This document shows, piece by piece, positions 1-7,741 of a DNA stretch of 40,004 nt. This stretch comes from Planctomycetaceae bacterium. GTDB taxonomy: Bacteria > Planctomycetota > Planctomycetia > Planctomycetales > Planctomycetaceae. A program made the position numbers and the translations under genes. Position 1 is the stretch's first letter, and every line of letters begins with the position of its first letter. Where the stretch lies: positions 1 to 40,004 of the forward strand of contig JACCRE010000102.1 of NCBI GenBank assembly GCA_013813775.1, in the 5' to 3' direction. Below the pieces are notes generated by a model. It was not told the DNA's origin, did not search any database, and saw only the letters and a program-made list of their open reading frames with translations.

Positions 1-130
1 CCCCCGTCCCCACTCCCGAGGGAGAGGGGGGCGGGATGCATCGTTGTCGAAGACGCTCGCGGCTCGGCGGGAGCCTCGCCCTCCTGCGTCGCTGTCCCTG
101 ACCCCTGACCCCCGACCCCCGACCCCTTTC
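1..130. repeat. Low-complexity GGGGGTC-type repeat and partial palindromic repeat inside ileS
   Basis: Positions ~96-126 hold near-tandem heptamers of the GGGGGTC/GGGGTCA type (minus strand). Positions 1-37 hold a half copy of the CCCTCTCC palindrome family. Both are read through in the ileS frame. Confidence 0.6.
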
Positions 131-1133
131 TCAGAATGGGAAACCGCACGAACACGCTGCGGTGCGTCGTGAGCCTTCGGCCGTCGGCGACTTCCATCTG
201 GCTGTAGGCGCTGCCGGCGAGGCCCGACCAGGGCATCACGTCGTGGCCGCGGGCGATCTTGCCGCGCTGGTGGCACTTCTTGAGGAAGGTCCAGATCGTC
301 TCGTTGTTCTCGGTCGAAAAGGTGAAGTAACTACCGCCCCAGTTGCGATTGCCGAGCCGCTCGACGATGCGGTGCGCGAGGTCACGCACCGTCTCGCCGC
401 TCGCGGTTTGATAGCTCACCAATCCCCCCTCTCCCTGGGGAGAGGGGACGGGGGTGAGGGGTTGCCCTGCCGCATCGGCCGCCTGCTTGCCTTTCGAATA
501 ACTCGCGGATGTGGAGGTGAAAGAAGCGATGGAACCGCCATCACTCCCCTCACCCCTAGCCCCTCTCCCTAGGGAGAGGGGAACTGATCGATCCTCGCCC
601 GTCAGTCTCCCCGCCCCCCGCTCCCCCGCCTCCCCCGATCCCCCGTCTCCGAGATCGTGGCCGAGCGCCTCCGCGAGTTTCCGAAGCTCATCCGGCCGAT
701 CCCAGTCCATCCAGTAGCCAAGCCGGATCGATTGCTCGGTTTGTCGAGCGGCGAAGCGCAGCACGCGCCTCTTGCACTCGTTGACGAAGCGGTCCATGCC
801 GAAGCGTTCGATGTCGTGCTTCGTCGCCAGGCCGAGTTCCTTCTGCACTTCGACCTCGACCCACAGACCCTGGCAATCGAAGCCGTTCTGAAATCGCAGG
901 GCTTTGCCTTGCATCGCCTGGAAGCGTTGGAAGGCGTCTTTGTAAGTACGGCCCCAGGCGTGGTGCACCCCCATCGGGTTGTTGGCGGTGATGGGCCCGT
1001 CGAGAAAGCTCCACGGCTCGCCGTTCGCGTTCTGAGCGCGCAGCTTGTCGAAGATGCCGCGCTCGTTCCAGAAGCGCAGCATGTCGTGCTCGCCCTTGAG
1101 AAACTCAGCGTCGGCGACTTTCTGAAAGGACAT
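1..1133 (-). CDS. ileS: Isoleucyl-tRNA synthetase, N-terminal part (runs off left edge), with in-frame repeat insertions
   Basis: Class I aminoacyl-tRNA synthetase that charges tRNA-Ile in the cytoplasm; only the first ~378 codons are in the window. The ATG at 1133 follows an AGGATGTG Shine-Dalgarno-like stretch. The signature HIGH region appears as [14 protein letters not shown], followed by [20 protein letters not shown] and LGYWMDWD; further on come [14 protein letters not shown] and [20 protein letters not shown], all typical of IleS. The frame stays open from 1133 to 1, but two stretches do not look like synthetase. Residues ~162-238 (about 655-420) are a translated palindromic repeat plus a G-rich tract. 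A second low-complexity stretch begins after [12 protein letters not shown] (residue ~338, from about 122 down). Reading frame and flanking homology are preserved on both sides of the first insert. Whether the long protein is functional cannot be seen, but no stop or frameshift is present. Confidence 0.9.
   Translation of the reverse strand, partial: MSFQKVADAEFLKGEHDMLRFWNERGIFDKLRAQNANGEPWSFLDGPITANNPMGVHHAWGRTYKDAFQRFQAMQGKALRFQNGFDCQGLWVEVEVQKELGLATKHDIERFGMDRFVNECKRRVLRFAARQTEQSIRLGYWMDWDRPDELRKLAEALGHDLGDGGSGEAGERGAGRLTGEDRSVPLSLGRGARGEGSDGGSIASFTSTSASYSKGKQAADAAGQPLTPVPSPQGEGGLVSYQTASGETVRDLAHRIVERLGNRNWGGSYFTFSTENNETIWTFLKKCHQRGKIARGHDVMPWSGLAGSAYSQMEVADGRRLTTHRSVFVRFPILRKGSGVGGQGSGTATQEGEAPAEPRASSTTMHPAPLSLGSGDG
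421..585. repeat. Palindromic dispersed repeat, copy 1 (inside ileS)
   Basis: Two arms, each itself a hairpin of the form CCCCTCTCCC...GGGAGAGGGG, face each other at about 426-461 and 545-582 around an ~85-bp core. The outer parts (GGGGTGAGGGG versus CCCCTCACCCC) are complementary. Similar copies lie at 7962-8131, 11851-12022 and 15829-16004, with a partial one at 1-37. Confidence 0.85.
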
Positions 1134-1244
1134 CGACTCACATCCTGAACGATAAAAGGCGAGCGGCGGGCGCGAGCCTGCCGGTGCTTGAAAACGAGGG
1201 CGAATTCTAGGGATCGCCGTCCCGGATGCAAAGCAGGTCACGCA

Positions 1245-1324
1245 ATCCGAGCCGCGACCGTCAGGGAGCGCATTGCGGCGACGGCTCGTCGAGAAACGCT
1301 CTCTGACGGTCGCGGCTCCGATTG
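1245..1324. repeat. Inverted repeat between punA and ileS
   Basis: The arms at about 1245-1270 (GAGCCGCGACCGTCAGGGAG) and 1297-1324 (CTCTGACGGTCGCGGCTC) are nearly perfect reverse complements around a ~26-bp loop. The element lies just after the punA stop and upstream of ileS on the same strand. It could act as a terminator or processing hairpin, but a related half arm at about 3484-3506 suggests a dispersed repeat. Confidence 0.7.
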
Positions 1325-1326
1325 TG

Positions 1327-2151
1327 TTAGTCGATCTTCGCCAGCACCGTGGCGATCAGCTTCTCCAGCCGTTCGCCGCCGGCCTTGGCCACCGCGATGA
1401 TCTTGTCGATGTCAGCCGGCTCCAGCGCGTCGGGCAGGCAGAGGTCGGTGATCACGCTGAAGGCGAGCACCCGCATCCCGGCGTGGCGGGCGACGATCAC
1501 CTCGGGCACGGTGGACATGCCGACGGCGTCGGCACCCATGCCGCGCAGCATGCGATACTCGGCGCGAGTTTCGAGGTTCGGCCCGGGTACGGCGACGAAG
1601 ACGCCCTTCTGGAAAGGGATCGCCAAGTCCCGAGCCGTGTCTTGCGCGAGCTTCAGCAGCTTGCGATCGTATGGCTCGCTCATGTCCGGAAACCGCGGCC
1701 CGAGGCCGTCGTCGTTCACGCCTCGCAGCGGGTTGTCGGGCATGAGGTTGATGTGATCCTCGATCAGCATCAGGTCGCCGAGATCGTACTGAGGGTTCAT
1801 GCCTCCCGCGGCGTTCGTCACGATCAATATTTCGGCACCCAGGGCCTTCATCACGCGAACGGGAAACGTCACTTCGCGAAGGCTGTAGCCTTCGTAGGAG
1901 TGGAAGCGACCTTCCATCGCGACGACGGGCACGCCTTCGAACGTTCCCGCGACCAGCCGGCCCGCATGGCCGGGCGAGGTGGAACGCGGAAAGCCGGGAA
2001 TGTCACCGTAGGGAAACTCGACCCGATCGCGAATCGCTTCGCCGACCCCGCCCAGCCCCGTGCCGAGGATCATGCCGACTTTAGGGGTGCCGTCGTAACG
2101 GCGCCGCAGCTCGCCGACAGCCTTCGCGATCGTGTCGGCGAGATCCTGCAT
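1327..2151 (-). CDS. punA: Purine nucleoside phosphorylase, trimeric type
   Basis: Phosphorolysis of purine nucleosides to free base and ribose-1-phosphate in cytoplasmic purine salvage. At 274 residues it has the usual length for the trimeric PNP/MTAP family. Visible motifs are the phosphate loop ILGTGLGG (28-35), GRFHSYEGY (81-89), VTNAAGGMN (111-119) and [10 protein letters not shown] (190-199) with the base-contacting Glu194, then VGMSTVPE (210-217). At the position where classical PNPs have Asn in an ITN motif, this protein reads SVITDLC, with Asp236. In the family, Asn there favours guanine/hypoxanthine and Asp is associated with 6-aminopurines, so substrate preference may be shifted; that is inference. 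It lies upstream of ileS on the same strand, separated by an inverted repeat. Confidence 0.93.
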   Translation of the reverse strand: MQDLADTIAKAVGELRRRYDGTPKVGMILGTGLGGVGEAIRDRVEFPYGDIPGFPRSTSPGHAGRLVAGTFEGVPVVAMEGRFHSYEGYSLREVTFPVRVMKALGAEILIVTNAAGGMNPQYDLGDLMLIEDHINLMPDNPLRGVNDDGLGPRFPDMSEPYDRKLLKLAQDTARDLAIPFQKGVFVAVPGPNLETRAEYRMLRGMGADAVGMSTVPEVIVARHAGMRVLAFSVITDLCLPDALEPADIDKIIAVAKAGGERLEKLIATVLAKID

Positions 2152-2265
2152 CTAAGGGGCGATTGAGGGGGACGGAAGAACGGCAGGACGGCGAAGTATG
2201 AAAAGGGAGAGCGACAGCGGCGGATCGGCCTTCTCCGTTCTTCCCTTCTTCGTGCTTCCGTTCCG

Positions 2266-2586
2266 TCAGAATTCTTCGTCATCTTCGAATTCGTCCTCGT
2301 CGTCATCGTCGTCGTCGAATTCGTCCTCGTCGTCGTCGTCGAGATCATCCTCGTCGTCGAATTCCTCGTCGTCGAGATCCTCCTCGTCCAGATCTTCTTC
2401 GTCCAAGTCTTCCTCGAGATCGTCGTCGAGATCCTCCTCGTCGTCCTCGAGGTCGTCGTCGCCGAAGTCGGCGTCCTCATCTTCGTCGAGCAGGACGACG
2501 TGAGGCGGTTGCCATGACGCTTCTTCGAAGACCGAACCGGCCGGGCCGCTGCCCTTCACTCCTGTTGACGCAATCACTGTAACCAT
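2266..2586 (-). CDS. Small extremely acidic Asp/Glu-rich protein
   Basis: A predicted 106-residue protein. The start ATG at 2586 is preceded by GAGGATCAAGA, a good ribosome-binding site, so I prefer it to the upstream ATG at 2667. The first ~35 residues are ordinary (MVTVIASTGVKGSGPAG) and contain the hydrophobic stretch WQPPHVVLLDED. From about residue 38 to the end it is almost only Asp and Glu with scattered Leu and Phe. The DNA is a GAC/GAG/GAT-rich low-complexity run in which other frames are also open (serine-rich on the plus strand), so frame choice rests on the start signal and the non-repetitive N-terminus. No function recognised; acidic tails of this kind can bind cations or basic proteins. 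Confidence 0.6.
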   Translation of the reverse strand: MVTVIASTGVKGSGPAGSVFEEASWQPPHVVLLDEDEDADFGDDDLEDDEEDLDDDLEEDLDEEDLDEEDLDDEEFDDEDDLDDDDEDEFDDDDDDEDEFEDDEEF

Positions 2587-2842
2587 TCTTGATCCTCGGC
2601 CCCCGCGGTCGGCGATCCCGATGAACGTCTGGAATTGAAGCCACACGCGATTTTCAGAGGCCTTCATGGCCGCGCTCCGATCGCGAATGTTCCGCCGAAG
2701 GCCTGCGGCCGGCTTCGTTTGTGGCGGAAAGATGCACCTGCTTAGCCGACAATTTCACCTTTGTCAAGCAGCCTAACGCTGTGGAATCGGCGGCTTCTGA
2801 AAATCGCGTTTGGCCCCTGTGCTTCGCGGCAGTTTTGTCGCG

Positions 2843-3304
2843 TCACGGGCCGCTCAGAACCTCAGCGAATCGATTGGCCACCACGATGATTCCGATCATC
2901 AGCAGCGCGGCGATGCCCATCCATTCCAGTCTCGGAAGCCGCTGTTCAGGTCGAACAATTTTATATGTCCGGTATGGGGCTTGCGCCACGATGAACAGCA
3001 GAATCAGCCAACCGAAGCGGTGGTGCGACAGCGAGGCCGCCACCTCGCCGTGCATGAACGCGATGATGCTGCGCGTCACGCCGCATGTCGCGCATTCGAT
3101 GCCGAGCCAGCGGCTCGCGCAGAGCGTCGGCAGCGGGTACGCCTCGAACCCCGCGAGGGCGACCTCTCCCGCCGGCTGAGTCGTCATCAACGCCCCAAGA
3201 ACCGGCACCGAGATCGCCAGACAGAGCAGCACGGCGTGAAAGATTCGTTCCGAACGGCCTCGCTGGAGCGGAACGGCCTCGAAATCGTGTGGGCAGGCGG
3301 CCAT
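2843..3304 (-). CDS. DUF2752 family membrane protein
   Basis: A 153-residue inner-membrane protein with hydrophobic segments at about 22-40, 97-112 and 127-146. The diagnostic DUF2752 signature is ECATCGVTRSIIAFMHGE (70-87), a CxxCGxTR motif followed by a stretch that ends in SHHRFGW. The family has no established function; it is a short polytopic protein with a conserved Cys pair close to the membrane surface. The start at 3304 has no strong ribosome-binding site. The gene is divergent from prfC, with ~230 bp between the two starts. Confidence 0.8.
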   Translation of the reverse strand: MAACPHDFEAVPLQRGRSERIFHAVLLCLAISVPVLGALMTTQPAGEVALAGFEAYPLPTLCASRWLGIECATCGVTRSIIAFMHGEVAASLSHHRFGWLILLFIVAQAPYRTYKIVRPEQRLPRLEWMGIAALLMIGIIVVANRFAEVLSGP

Positions 3305-3532
3305 GTCGAGATTCTAACAGGCTCGGTTTGCGGAGCGACGTTGACGCACCCACCCGGGGAACGTATTCCTTTGACGACCAGCAATCGCGGTGGCCGTGAT
3401 GAGAAGTCAGAGATGCGATCGTGAAGGACCGCATCGCGGCGTCGACGTCGCTCTCGACATCGGCTCCTCGACACAACTTCCTGGCGGTCGCGGCTCTGAA
3501 AGCGTTCCCCGCAGACATCGATCGATCACTTC

Positions 3533-5167
3533 ATGAGCATCGCTTCCGACTCGACCGAACGTACTACCGCCGACGTCGCCGTCGTGGCGCGTGAAACGGC
3601 GCGGCGACGCACATTCGCGATCATCAGCCACCCCGACGCCGGCAAAACGACGCTCACCGAGAAACTGCTGTTGTACGCCGGCATGGTCAACGAGGCCGGC
3701 ATGGTCCGCGGCCGCAAGAACAGCCGCGCGGCGACGAGCGACTGGATGGCGATGGAGCGCGAGCGCGGCATCAGCGTGACCGCGACGGCCCTGTCGTTCG
3801 AGTTTCGCGGGCATCGCATCAATCTGATCGATACGCCCGGCCACCAGGACTTCAGCGAAGACACGTATCGCGTCCTCAACGCCGCCGATGCCGCGGTGAT
3901 GGTGCTCGATGCCGCGAAGGGCATCGAAGCCCAGACGGAAAAGCTGTTCCGCGTGTGCGCCGATCGCCGCGTGCCGATCCTCACGTTCATCAACAAGCTC
4001 GATCGTCCGGGAGCCGATCCGCTCGAATGCCTGTCGCAGATCGAGCGGATGCTCGGCATCGCCGCCGCGCCGGTCAACTGGCCGGTCGGCGTCGGTCGCG
4101 AGTTCCACGGCGTGCTCGACCTGGCGACGGATGTCGTGCAGACGTACAAGCCGGTGCCGCACGGTTCGCTGGCCGTTCCGACGGAATCGGCCCCGCTGTC
4201 GGAAGCGCGCGGCACGCTGCTGACCGACGAAGAAGCCGACAAACTCACCGACGAGGCCGACCTGATCCGCACCGCCGGCGTGCCGTTCGATCATGCGAAC
4301 TTTCTCGCGGGTACGCAAACGCCCGTCTTCATGGGCAGCGCTCTGACGAATTACGGCATCGAGCCGTTCCTGAACGGCTTCCTCGCGCTGGCGCCGCCAC
4401 CGGGACCGCGACCGGCGGTCGCCGGAGATGTGCCGCCCGAACGGCCGGACTTCACCGGGGTCGTCTTCAAGATGCAGGCGAATCTCGACCCTCGTCACCG
4501 CGACCGCATCGCCTTCGTGCGGGTCTGCACGGGACGCTTTCAGCGCGACATGGAAGTCACCGTCGCCCGCACCGGCGAGAAGTTTCGCGTGCGTCGTTCG
4601 GTGAGACTCTTCGGACAAGAACGCGAGACCGTGGACGCCGCCTTTCCCGGCGACGTGATCGGCATCGTCACGTCGGCGTCGCTGCGTCTCGGCGACAGTT
4701 TGTGCGAAGCCGATCCGGTGCGCTACACCGGTCGCTGGTCGTTTCCGCCGGAACGTTTCGCCGTGGTGCGGTGCGACGACACCGGCCGACGCAAGCAGTT
4801 CGCCAAGGGCATCGAACAGTTGGGTCAGGAAGGCGTCGTGCAAATCCTGAACGACCCCACCCGTTCGACGCTGGAGCCGGTGCTCGCGGCGGTCGGTGAA
4901 TTGCAGTTCGACGTGGTGAAGTTCCGCCTCGAATCGGAGTACGGCGCGAAGACGGCGATCAGCCCCCTGCCGTATCTCACGGCGCACTGGCTTTCGGGGC
5001 CGGCGTCGGCGCTTGCCGATCCACAAGTCCGCGGCGACGTGAAGATCGTGTACGATCATGACGGGCGTTCGGTGCTGCTTGCGGAAACGGATTGGGCCTT
5101 GCGAATGATCAAGGAACGCAATCCGGACTTAGCCTTCGATCCCAACCCGCCTGCCGGCGACGCCTGA
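3533..5167 (+). CDS. prfC: Peptide chain release factor 3 (RF3 GTPase)
   Basis: Translational GTPase that removes RF1/RF2 from the ribosome after peptide release. At 544 residues it is close to the usual ~530. The GTPase domain shows the P-loop HPDAGKTT (33-40), the switch region with ERERGISVT (75-83), DTPGHQDFSED (100-110) and NKLD (154-157). The RF3-type region follows, with GVVFKMQANLDPRHRDR (about 312-328) and later VGELQFDVVKFRLESEYGA, which are diagnostic of RF3 rather than EF-G or LepA. The N-terminus has about 25 residues before the first beta strand. The gene is alone or paired with the small coiled-coil gene 50 bp downstream. Confidence 0.95.
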   Translation: MSIASDSTERTTADVAVVARETARRRTFAIISHPDAGKTTLTEKLLLYAGMVNEAGMVRGRKNSRAATSDWMAMERERGISVTATALSFEFRGHRINLIDTPGHQDFSEDTYRVLNAADAAVMVLDAAKGIEAQTEKLFRVCADRRVPILTFINKLDRPGADPLECLSQIERMLGIAAAPVNWPVGVGREFHGVLDLATDVVQTYKPVPHGSLAVPTESAPLSEARGTLLTDEEADKLTDEADLIRTAGVPFDHANFLAGTQTPVFMGSALTNYGIEPFLNGFLALAPPPGPRPAVAGDVPPERPDFTGVVFKMQANLDPRHRDRIAFVRVCTGRFQRDMEVTVARTGEKFRVRRSVRLFGQERETVDAAFPGDVIGIVTSASLRLGDSLCEADPVRYTGRWSFPPERFAVVRCDDTGRRKQFAKGIEQLGQEGVVQILNDPTRSTLEPVLAAVGELQFDVVKFRLESEYGAKTAISPLPYLTAHWLSGPASALADPQVRGDVKIVYDHDGRSVLLAETDWALRMIKERNPDLAFDPNPPAGDA

Positions 5168-5217
5168 ACCGAGCGGCGACGTCAACGCGCACCGACGAAG
5201 CCTCAACGAGACCGACG

Positions 5218-5388
5218 ATGGACAAACGGACGAAAAAACGGATTGACGCGCTGCGCGCGAAGCTCCAGAAGAGCGAGCAGTTGCTCTCGGCCGCAAAACG
5301 TCAGCGTGACGACGAATCCGAAGTCGTGCGCCTCGAACACGAAGTCGCCGCGCTCAAAGCGGAAATCGATCGCGCCAAGGCGGAATGA
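5218..5388 (+). CDS. Small coiled-coil hypothetical protein
   Basis: A 56-residue protein starting MDKRTKKRIDALRAKL. It is highly charged, with heptad-like Leu/Val spacing over most of its length (LRAKLQKSEQLL, VVRLEHEVAALKAEIDRAK), so it is probably one alpha-helical coiled coil. It starts 50 bp after the prfC stop on the same strand and may be cotranscribed. The frame is also open further upstream, but the internal ATG gives a protein of uniform composition. Function unknown. Confidence 0.6.
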   Translation: MDKRTKKRIDALRAKLQKSEQLLSAAKRQRDDESEVVRLEHEVAALKAEIDRAKAE

Positions 5389-5468
5389 CGCCGGTGGCAG
5401 TTAGCGATTCGCTCGTCGCGGTAGCTCGTGGGACGAGGTCAAAGCACACGCTCGGCAGGCCTGCTCCG

Positions 5469-5603
5469 ATGGCGCGTGAGTTGATCTTCACGCCTGAAGC
5501 CGATCGAGACGTCGTCGAAGCTTACCTCTTGTACGAACGTGAACGAACAGGGCTCGCCAAGCTCGCTTTCCCACTTGCTTCTGATCACGCATACGTCTTG
5601 TAG
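5469..5603 (+). pseudogene. ParE/RelE-type toxin N-terminal remnant
   Basis: The frame reads MARELIFTPEADRDVVEAYL followed by LYERERTGLAK. This resembles the first ~30 residues of ParE-family toxins (a beta strand, then xPEAxxDxxEAYxxYE), but it breaks into unrelated sequence and a stop within 45 residues, where a full toxin needs about 95. No antitoxin gene is adjacent. It overlaps the 3' end of the convergent TauE gene. I read it as a decayed toxin-antitoxin fragment. Confidence 0.45.
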
Positions 5604-6397
5604 AAGAACGCCACCGTCAGCACGGTGCCGATCGTGGTGATCACGGTGCGGGTGACGCGGGTGGGCAGTACGCGGGCGAGCTTCACTCCAACGAGGCCGC
5701 CCGCAATGGCGGCGAGCATCATCACGAACACCTGCGGCCACCAGAGCACGTCGTCGTTCTTCAGCCACGGCATCATCGATGCCAGCGGCAACAGGTCCAT
5801 CGCGACGAACGTGATCACGGCGATGCCGTTGATCGCCGTGGCGAGGCCGTTCTTCAGTCCGTTCATCGCGTGCAGGTCGTCCATGCCCGACAGCGCGAGC
5901 GCCGCGAGCATCAGAATGCCGATGCCCGCGCCGAAGTAACCGCCGTAGACGGCGATCGCGAACTGCGACACCGCCGTCGCCGCGGTCAGCCGGCCGAGAT
6001 CGGGAACGGATTGCGCGTCCTTCCGCAATCTTCTTGTGATCGCCGGACCCGCGGCGAAGAGCACCGTCGCCACGAGCAACAGCCAGGGAATCAGCAAGCG
6101 AAACGTCGATTCGCCCGTCGCGAGCAGCAGCAACGCCCCGAGCAGCCCGCCGACGAAGCTGATCGCGAACAAGGCCCGCCGGCCGCGCTGGGCCTTGAGT
6201 TCCGGCAGATAACCGATCGCACTCGCCACGCTTCCCGGCCACAAGGCCACCGTGCTCGTCGCATTCGCGATCTTCGCCGGCACTCCGGTGAAGATCAGCA
6301 TCGGCAACGTGAGAAACGTCCCGCCCCCCGCGATCGAATTCATCACCCCGGCACCGAACGCGGCGGCGATGAGGAGGAAGGCGTCGGCTAAGGACAT
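5585..6397 (-). CDS. Sulfite exporter TauE/SafE family permease
   Basis: A predicted 270-residue polytopic inner-membrane protein with about eight hydrophobic helices. The family moves sulfur-containing or other organic anions across the membrane; the substrate cannot be told from sequence. Family features are the two pseudo-repeats, FGAGVMNSIAGGGTFLTLP near the N-terminus and YGGYFGAGIGILML in the second half, and the GLKNGLATAINGIAVITF segment. I chose the ATG at 6397 (MSLADAFLL) because upstream in-frame sequence is a dispersed AGTAAATAG-type repeat. cysE lies immediately upstream on the same strand, so a sulfur-related role is possible but only suggested by position. Confidence 0.85.
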   Translation of the reverse strand: MSLADAFLLIAAAFGAGVMNSIAGGGTFLTLPMLIFTGVPAKIANATSTVALWPGSVASAIGYLPELKAQRGRRALFAISFVGGLLGALLLLATGESTFRLLIPWLLLVATVLFAAGPAITRRLRKDAQSVPDLGRLTAATAVSQFAIAVYGGYFGAGIGILMLAALALSGMDDLHAMNGLKNGLATAINGIAVITFVAMDLLPLASMMPWLKNDDVLWWPQVFVMMLAAIAGGLVGVKLARVLPTRVTRTVITTIGTVLTVAFFYKTYA

Positions 6398-6398
6398 G

Positions 6399-6491
6399 GC
6401 GAGAGTAAGCAGTAAATAGTTAGCAGTCAGCAGGGAATGCGGTGTTCGTGCCACCGAGCAACTACTTACTATTTACGACTCGCTATTCGCC
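6399..6491. repeat. AGTAAATAGT inverted repeat between cysE and the TauE gene
   Basis: AGTAAGCAGTAAATAGT at about 6404-6420 has a nearly complementary partner around 6463-6486 (ACTATTTACGACTCGCT). It fills the intergenic space between two minus-strand genes and is AT-richer than its neighbours. Confidence 0.5.
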
Positions 6492-6495
6492 ATCC

Positions 6496-7431
6496 TCACG
6501 ATGCTTCCCGAAACCTCAGGCTCGGTTTCTCGATCGTGACGACGGTGTTCGCGGGAACCGACTTCGTGAGGGTCACGCCGGCGCCGATCACGCTGCCGCG
6601 GCCGACGGTCGTTTCGCCGCCGAGGATGCTCGCGTTCGAATAGACCACGACGTCGCGCTCGATCGTCGGGTGTCGCTTCGTGTGGCGGATGAGCGTGCCG
6701 TCGGCGCCTTTGGCGAACGACAACGCTCCCAGCGTGACGCCCTGATAGAGCTTCACGTTCTCGGCGATCTCGCAGGTCTCGCCGATGACGACGCCGGTGC
6801 CGTGATCGATGAAGAAGCTCGGCCCGATCGTCGCGCCGGGATGGATGTCGATCCCGGTCTGCATGTGGCTCCATTCCGACAGCATCCGCGGCACGAGCGG
6901 CACTCCCAGCTTGTGAACTTCGTGCGCGATGCGATGGACCGTCACCGCTTCGAGGCCGGGGTAGCAGAAAATGATCTCGTCGAAGCAGCCGGCGGCGGGG
7001 TCGCCGTCGAAGGCGGCTTGAACGTCTTTCGCGAGCGTCTCCCGAATCGACGGAATCGTTTCGAGGAAGGCGATCGCCTTTTCCTGACCCATCCGCTCGA
7101 AATCGATCGCGCGCGCCTTGTCGCAATCGAGCCCGTGCTTGCGATCGTGATCGTGACGCAGCGCACGGGCGAACTGCTGCGTCAATCGGTCGTGCAGCGA
7201 ATCGATCAGGTCGCCGACGTGGTACGTCAGGTTGCCCCAGTGCAGGTTCTGCCGGCCTCGATAGCCGGGAAACAACACCTGTTTCACGTCTTGCGCGATG
7301 CCGACGACGACGTCGACGCTCGGCGGCGGGCAATGGCCCAGGTGATGCAGAAAGGCGAGATCGTGATACGACGCCACGATCCTGTCCGTCAGTTCGGGAA
7401 GCTGCTCTTTGAGACGGAAATCGGTGGCCAT
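6496..7431 (-). CDS. cysE: Serine O-acetyltransferase (EpsC-type)
   Basis: Acetylates L-serine with acetyl-CoA to O-acetylserine, the first step of cysteine synthesis in the cytoplasm. The protein has 311 residues. An alpha-helical N-terminal domain (to about 185) precedes the left-handed beta-helix with hexapeptide repeats (about 192-300). The catalytic pair is visible as Asp195 (GIDIHPGA) and His210 ([12 protein letters not shown]), 15 residues apart as in characterised enzymes. [14 protein letters not shown] (227-240) and the insert with [14 protein letters not shown] (251-264) are typical. It lies upstream of the TauE/SafE permease on the same strand, and its start faces the HD-GYP-like gene across ~310 bp. 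Confidence 0.93.
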   Translation of the reverse strand: MATDFRLKEQLPELTDRIVASYHDLAFLHHLGHCPPPSVDVVVGIAQDVKQVLFPGYRGRQNLHWGNLTYHVGDLIDSLHDRLTQQFARALRHDHDRKHGLDCDKARAIDFERMGQEKAIAFLETIPSIRETLAKDVQAAFDGDPAAGCFDEIIFCYPGLEAVTVHRIAHEVHKLGVPLVPRMLSEWSHMQTGIDIHPGATIGPSFFIDHGTGVVIGETCEIAENVKLYQGVTLGALSFAKGADGTLIRHTKRHPTIERDVVVYSNASILGGETTVGRGSVIGAGVTLTKSVPANTVVTIEKPSLRFREAS

Positions 7432-7741
7432 TCAGGCAATCCCGGCGGCGCGACGCTCGAAGAAAACCGGCCGCGACGCGAATCGATGATTCTAGGGCGG
7501 TGAAATCCGGTGAGCAACCGCCGTGTGCGGCGCTTCCCCACCCACCGCGCAGACCGTCACAACCGGCGTGAGTGTGATCGGTCATCCGATCGACGCCGGT
7601 TGAGCGATTCGTCCGTCCGCCATCTCTCTTGCCGTCGGACCCACCGCGGGCCGTTTAGGTTCAAGCGCGAAGCATTCGAAGGCCGATTCTTGACGGGAGG
7701 CGACGGCACGCCGCCGCGCCCGAACGGAACCGGCCGTGCGG
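7432..7741. other. Divergent intergenic region, cysE / HD-GYP-like gene
   Basis: About 310 bp between two divergent starts, so it should hold promoters for both. Some direct GCGCCG-rich sequence is present, but I see no clear operator, riboswitch or RNA gene. Confidence 0.4.

Noticed and set aside
602-1231. Alternative minus-strand frames across the ileS start
   Set aside because: Only the frame starting at 1133 gives synthetase motifs; the others are Ser/Arg-rich shadows.
2198-2503. Serine-rich frame on the plus strand
   Set aside because: It is the complement of the acidic repeat gene; it has no good start signal and is a pure low-complexity product.
3407-5059. 550-codon minus-strand frame opposite prfC
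   Set aside because: prfC has all its GTPase motifs; the antisense product is Arg/His/Gly-rich without domains.
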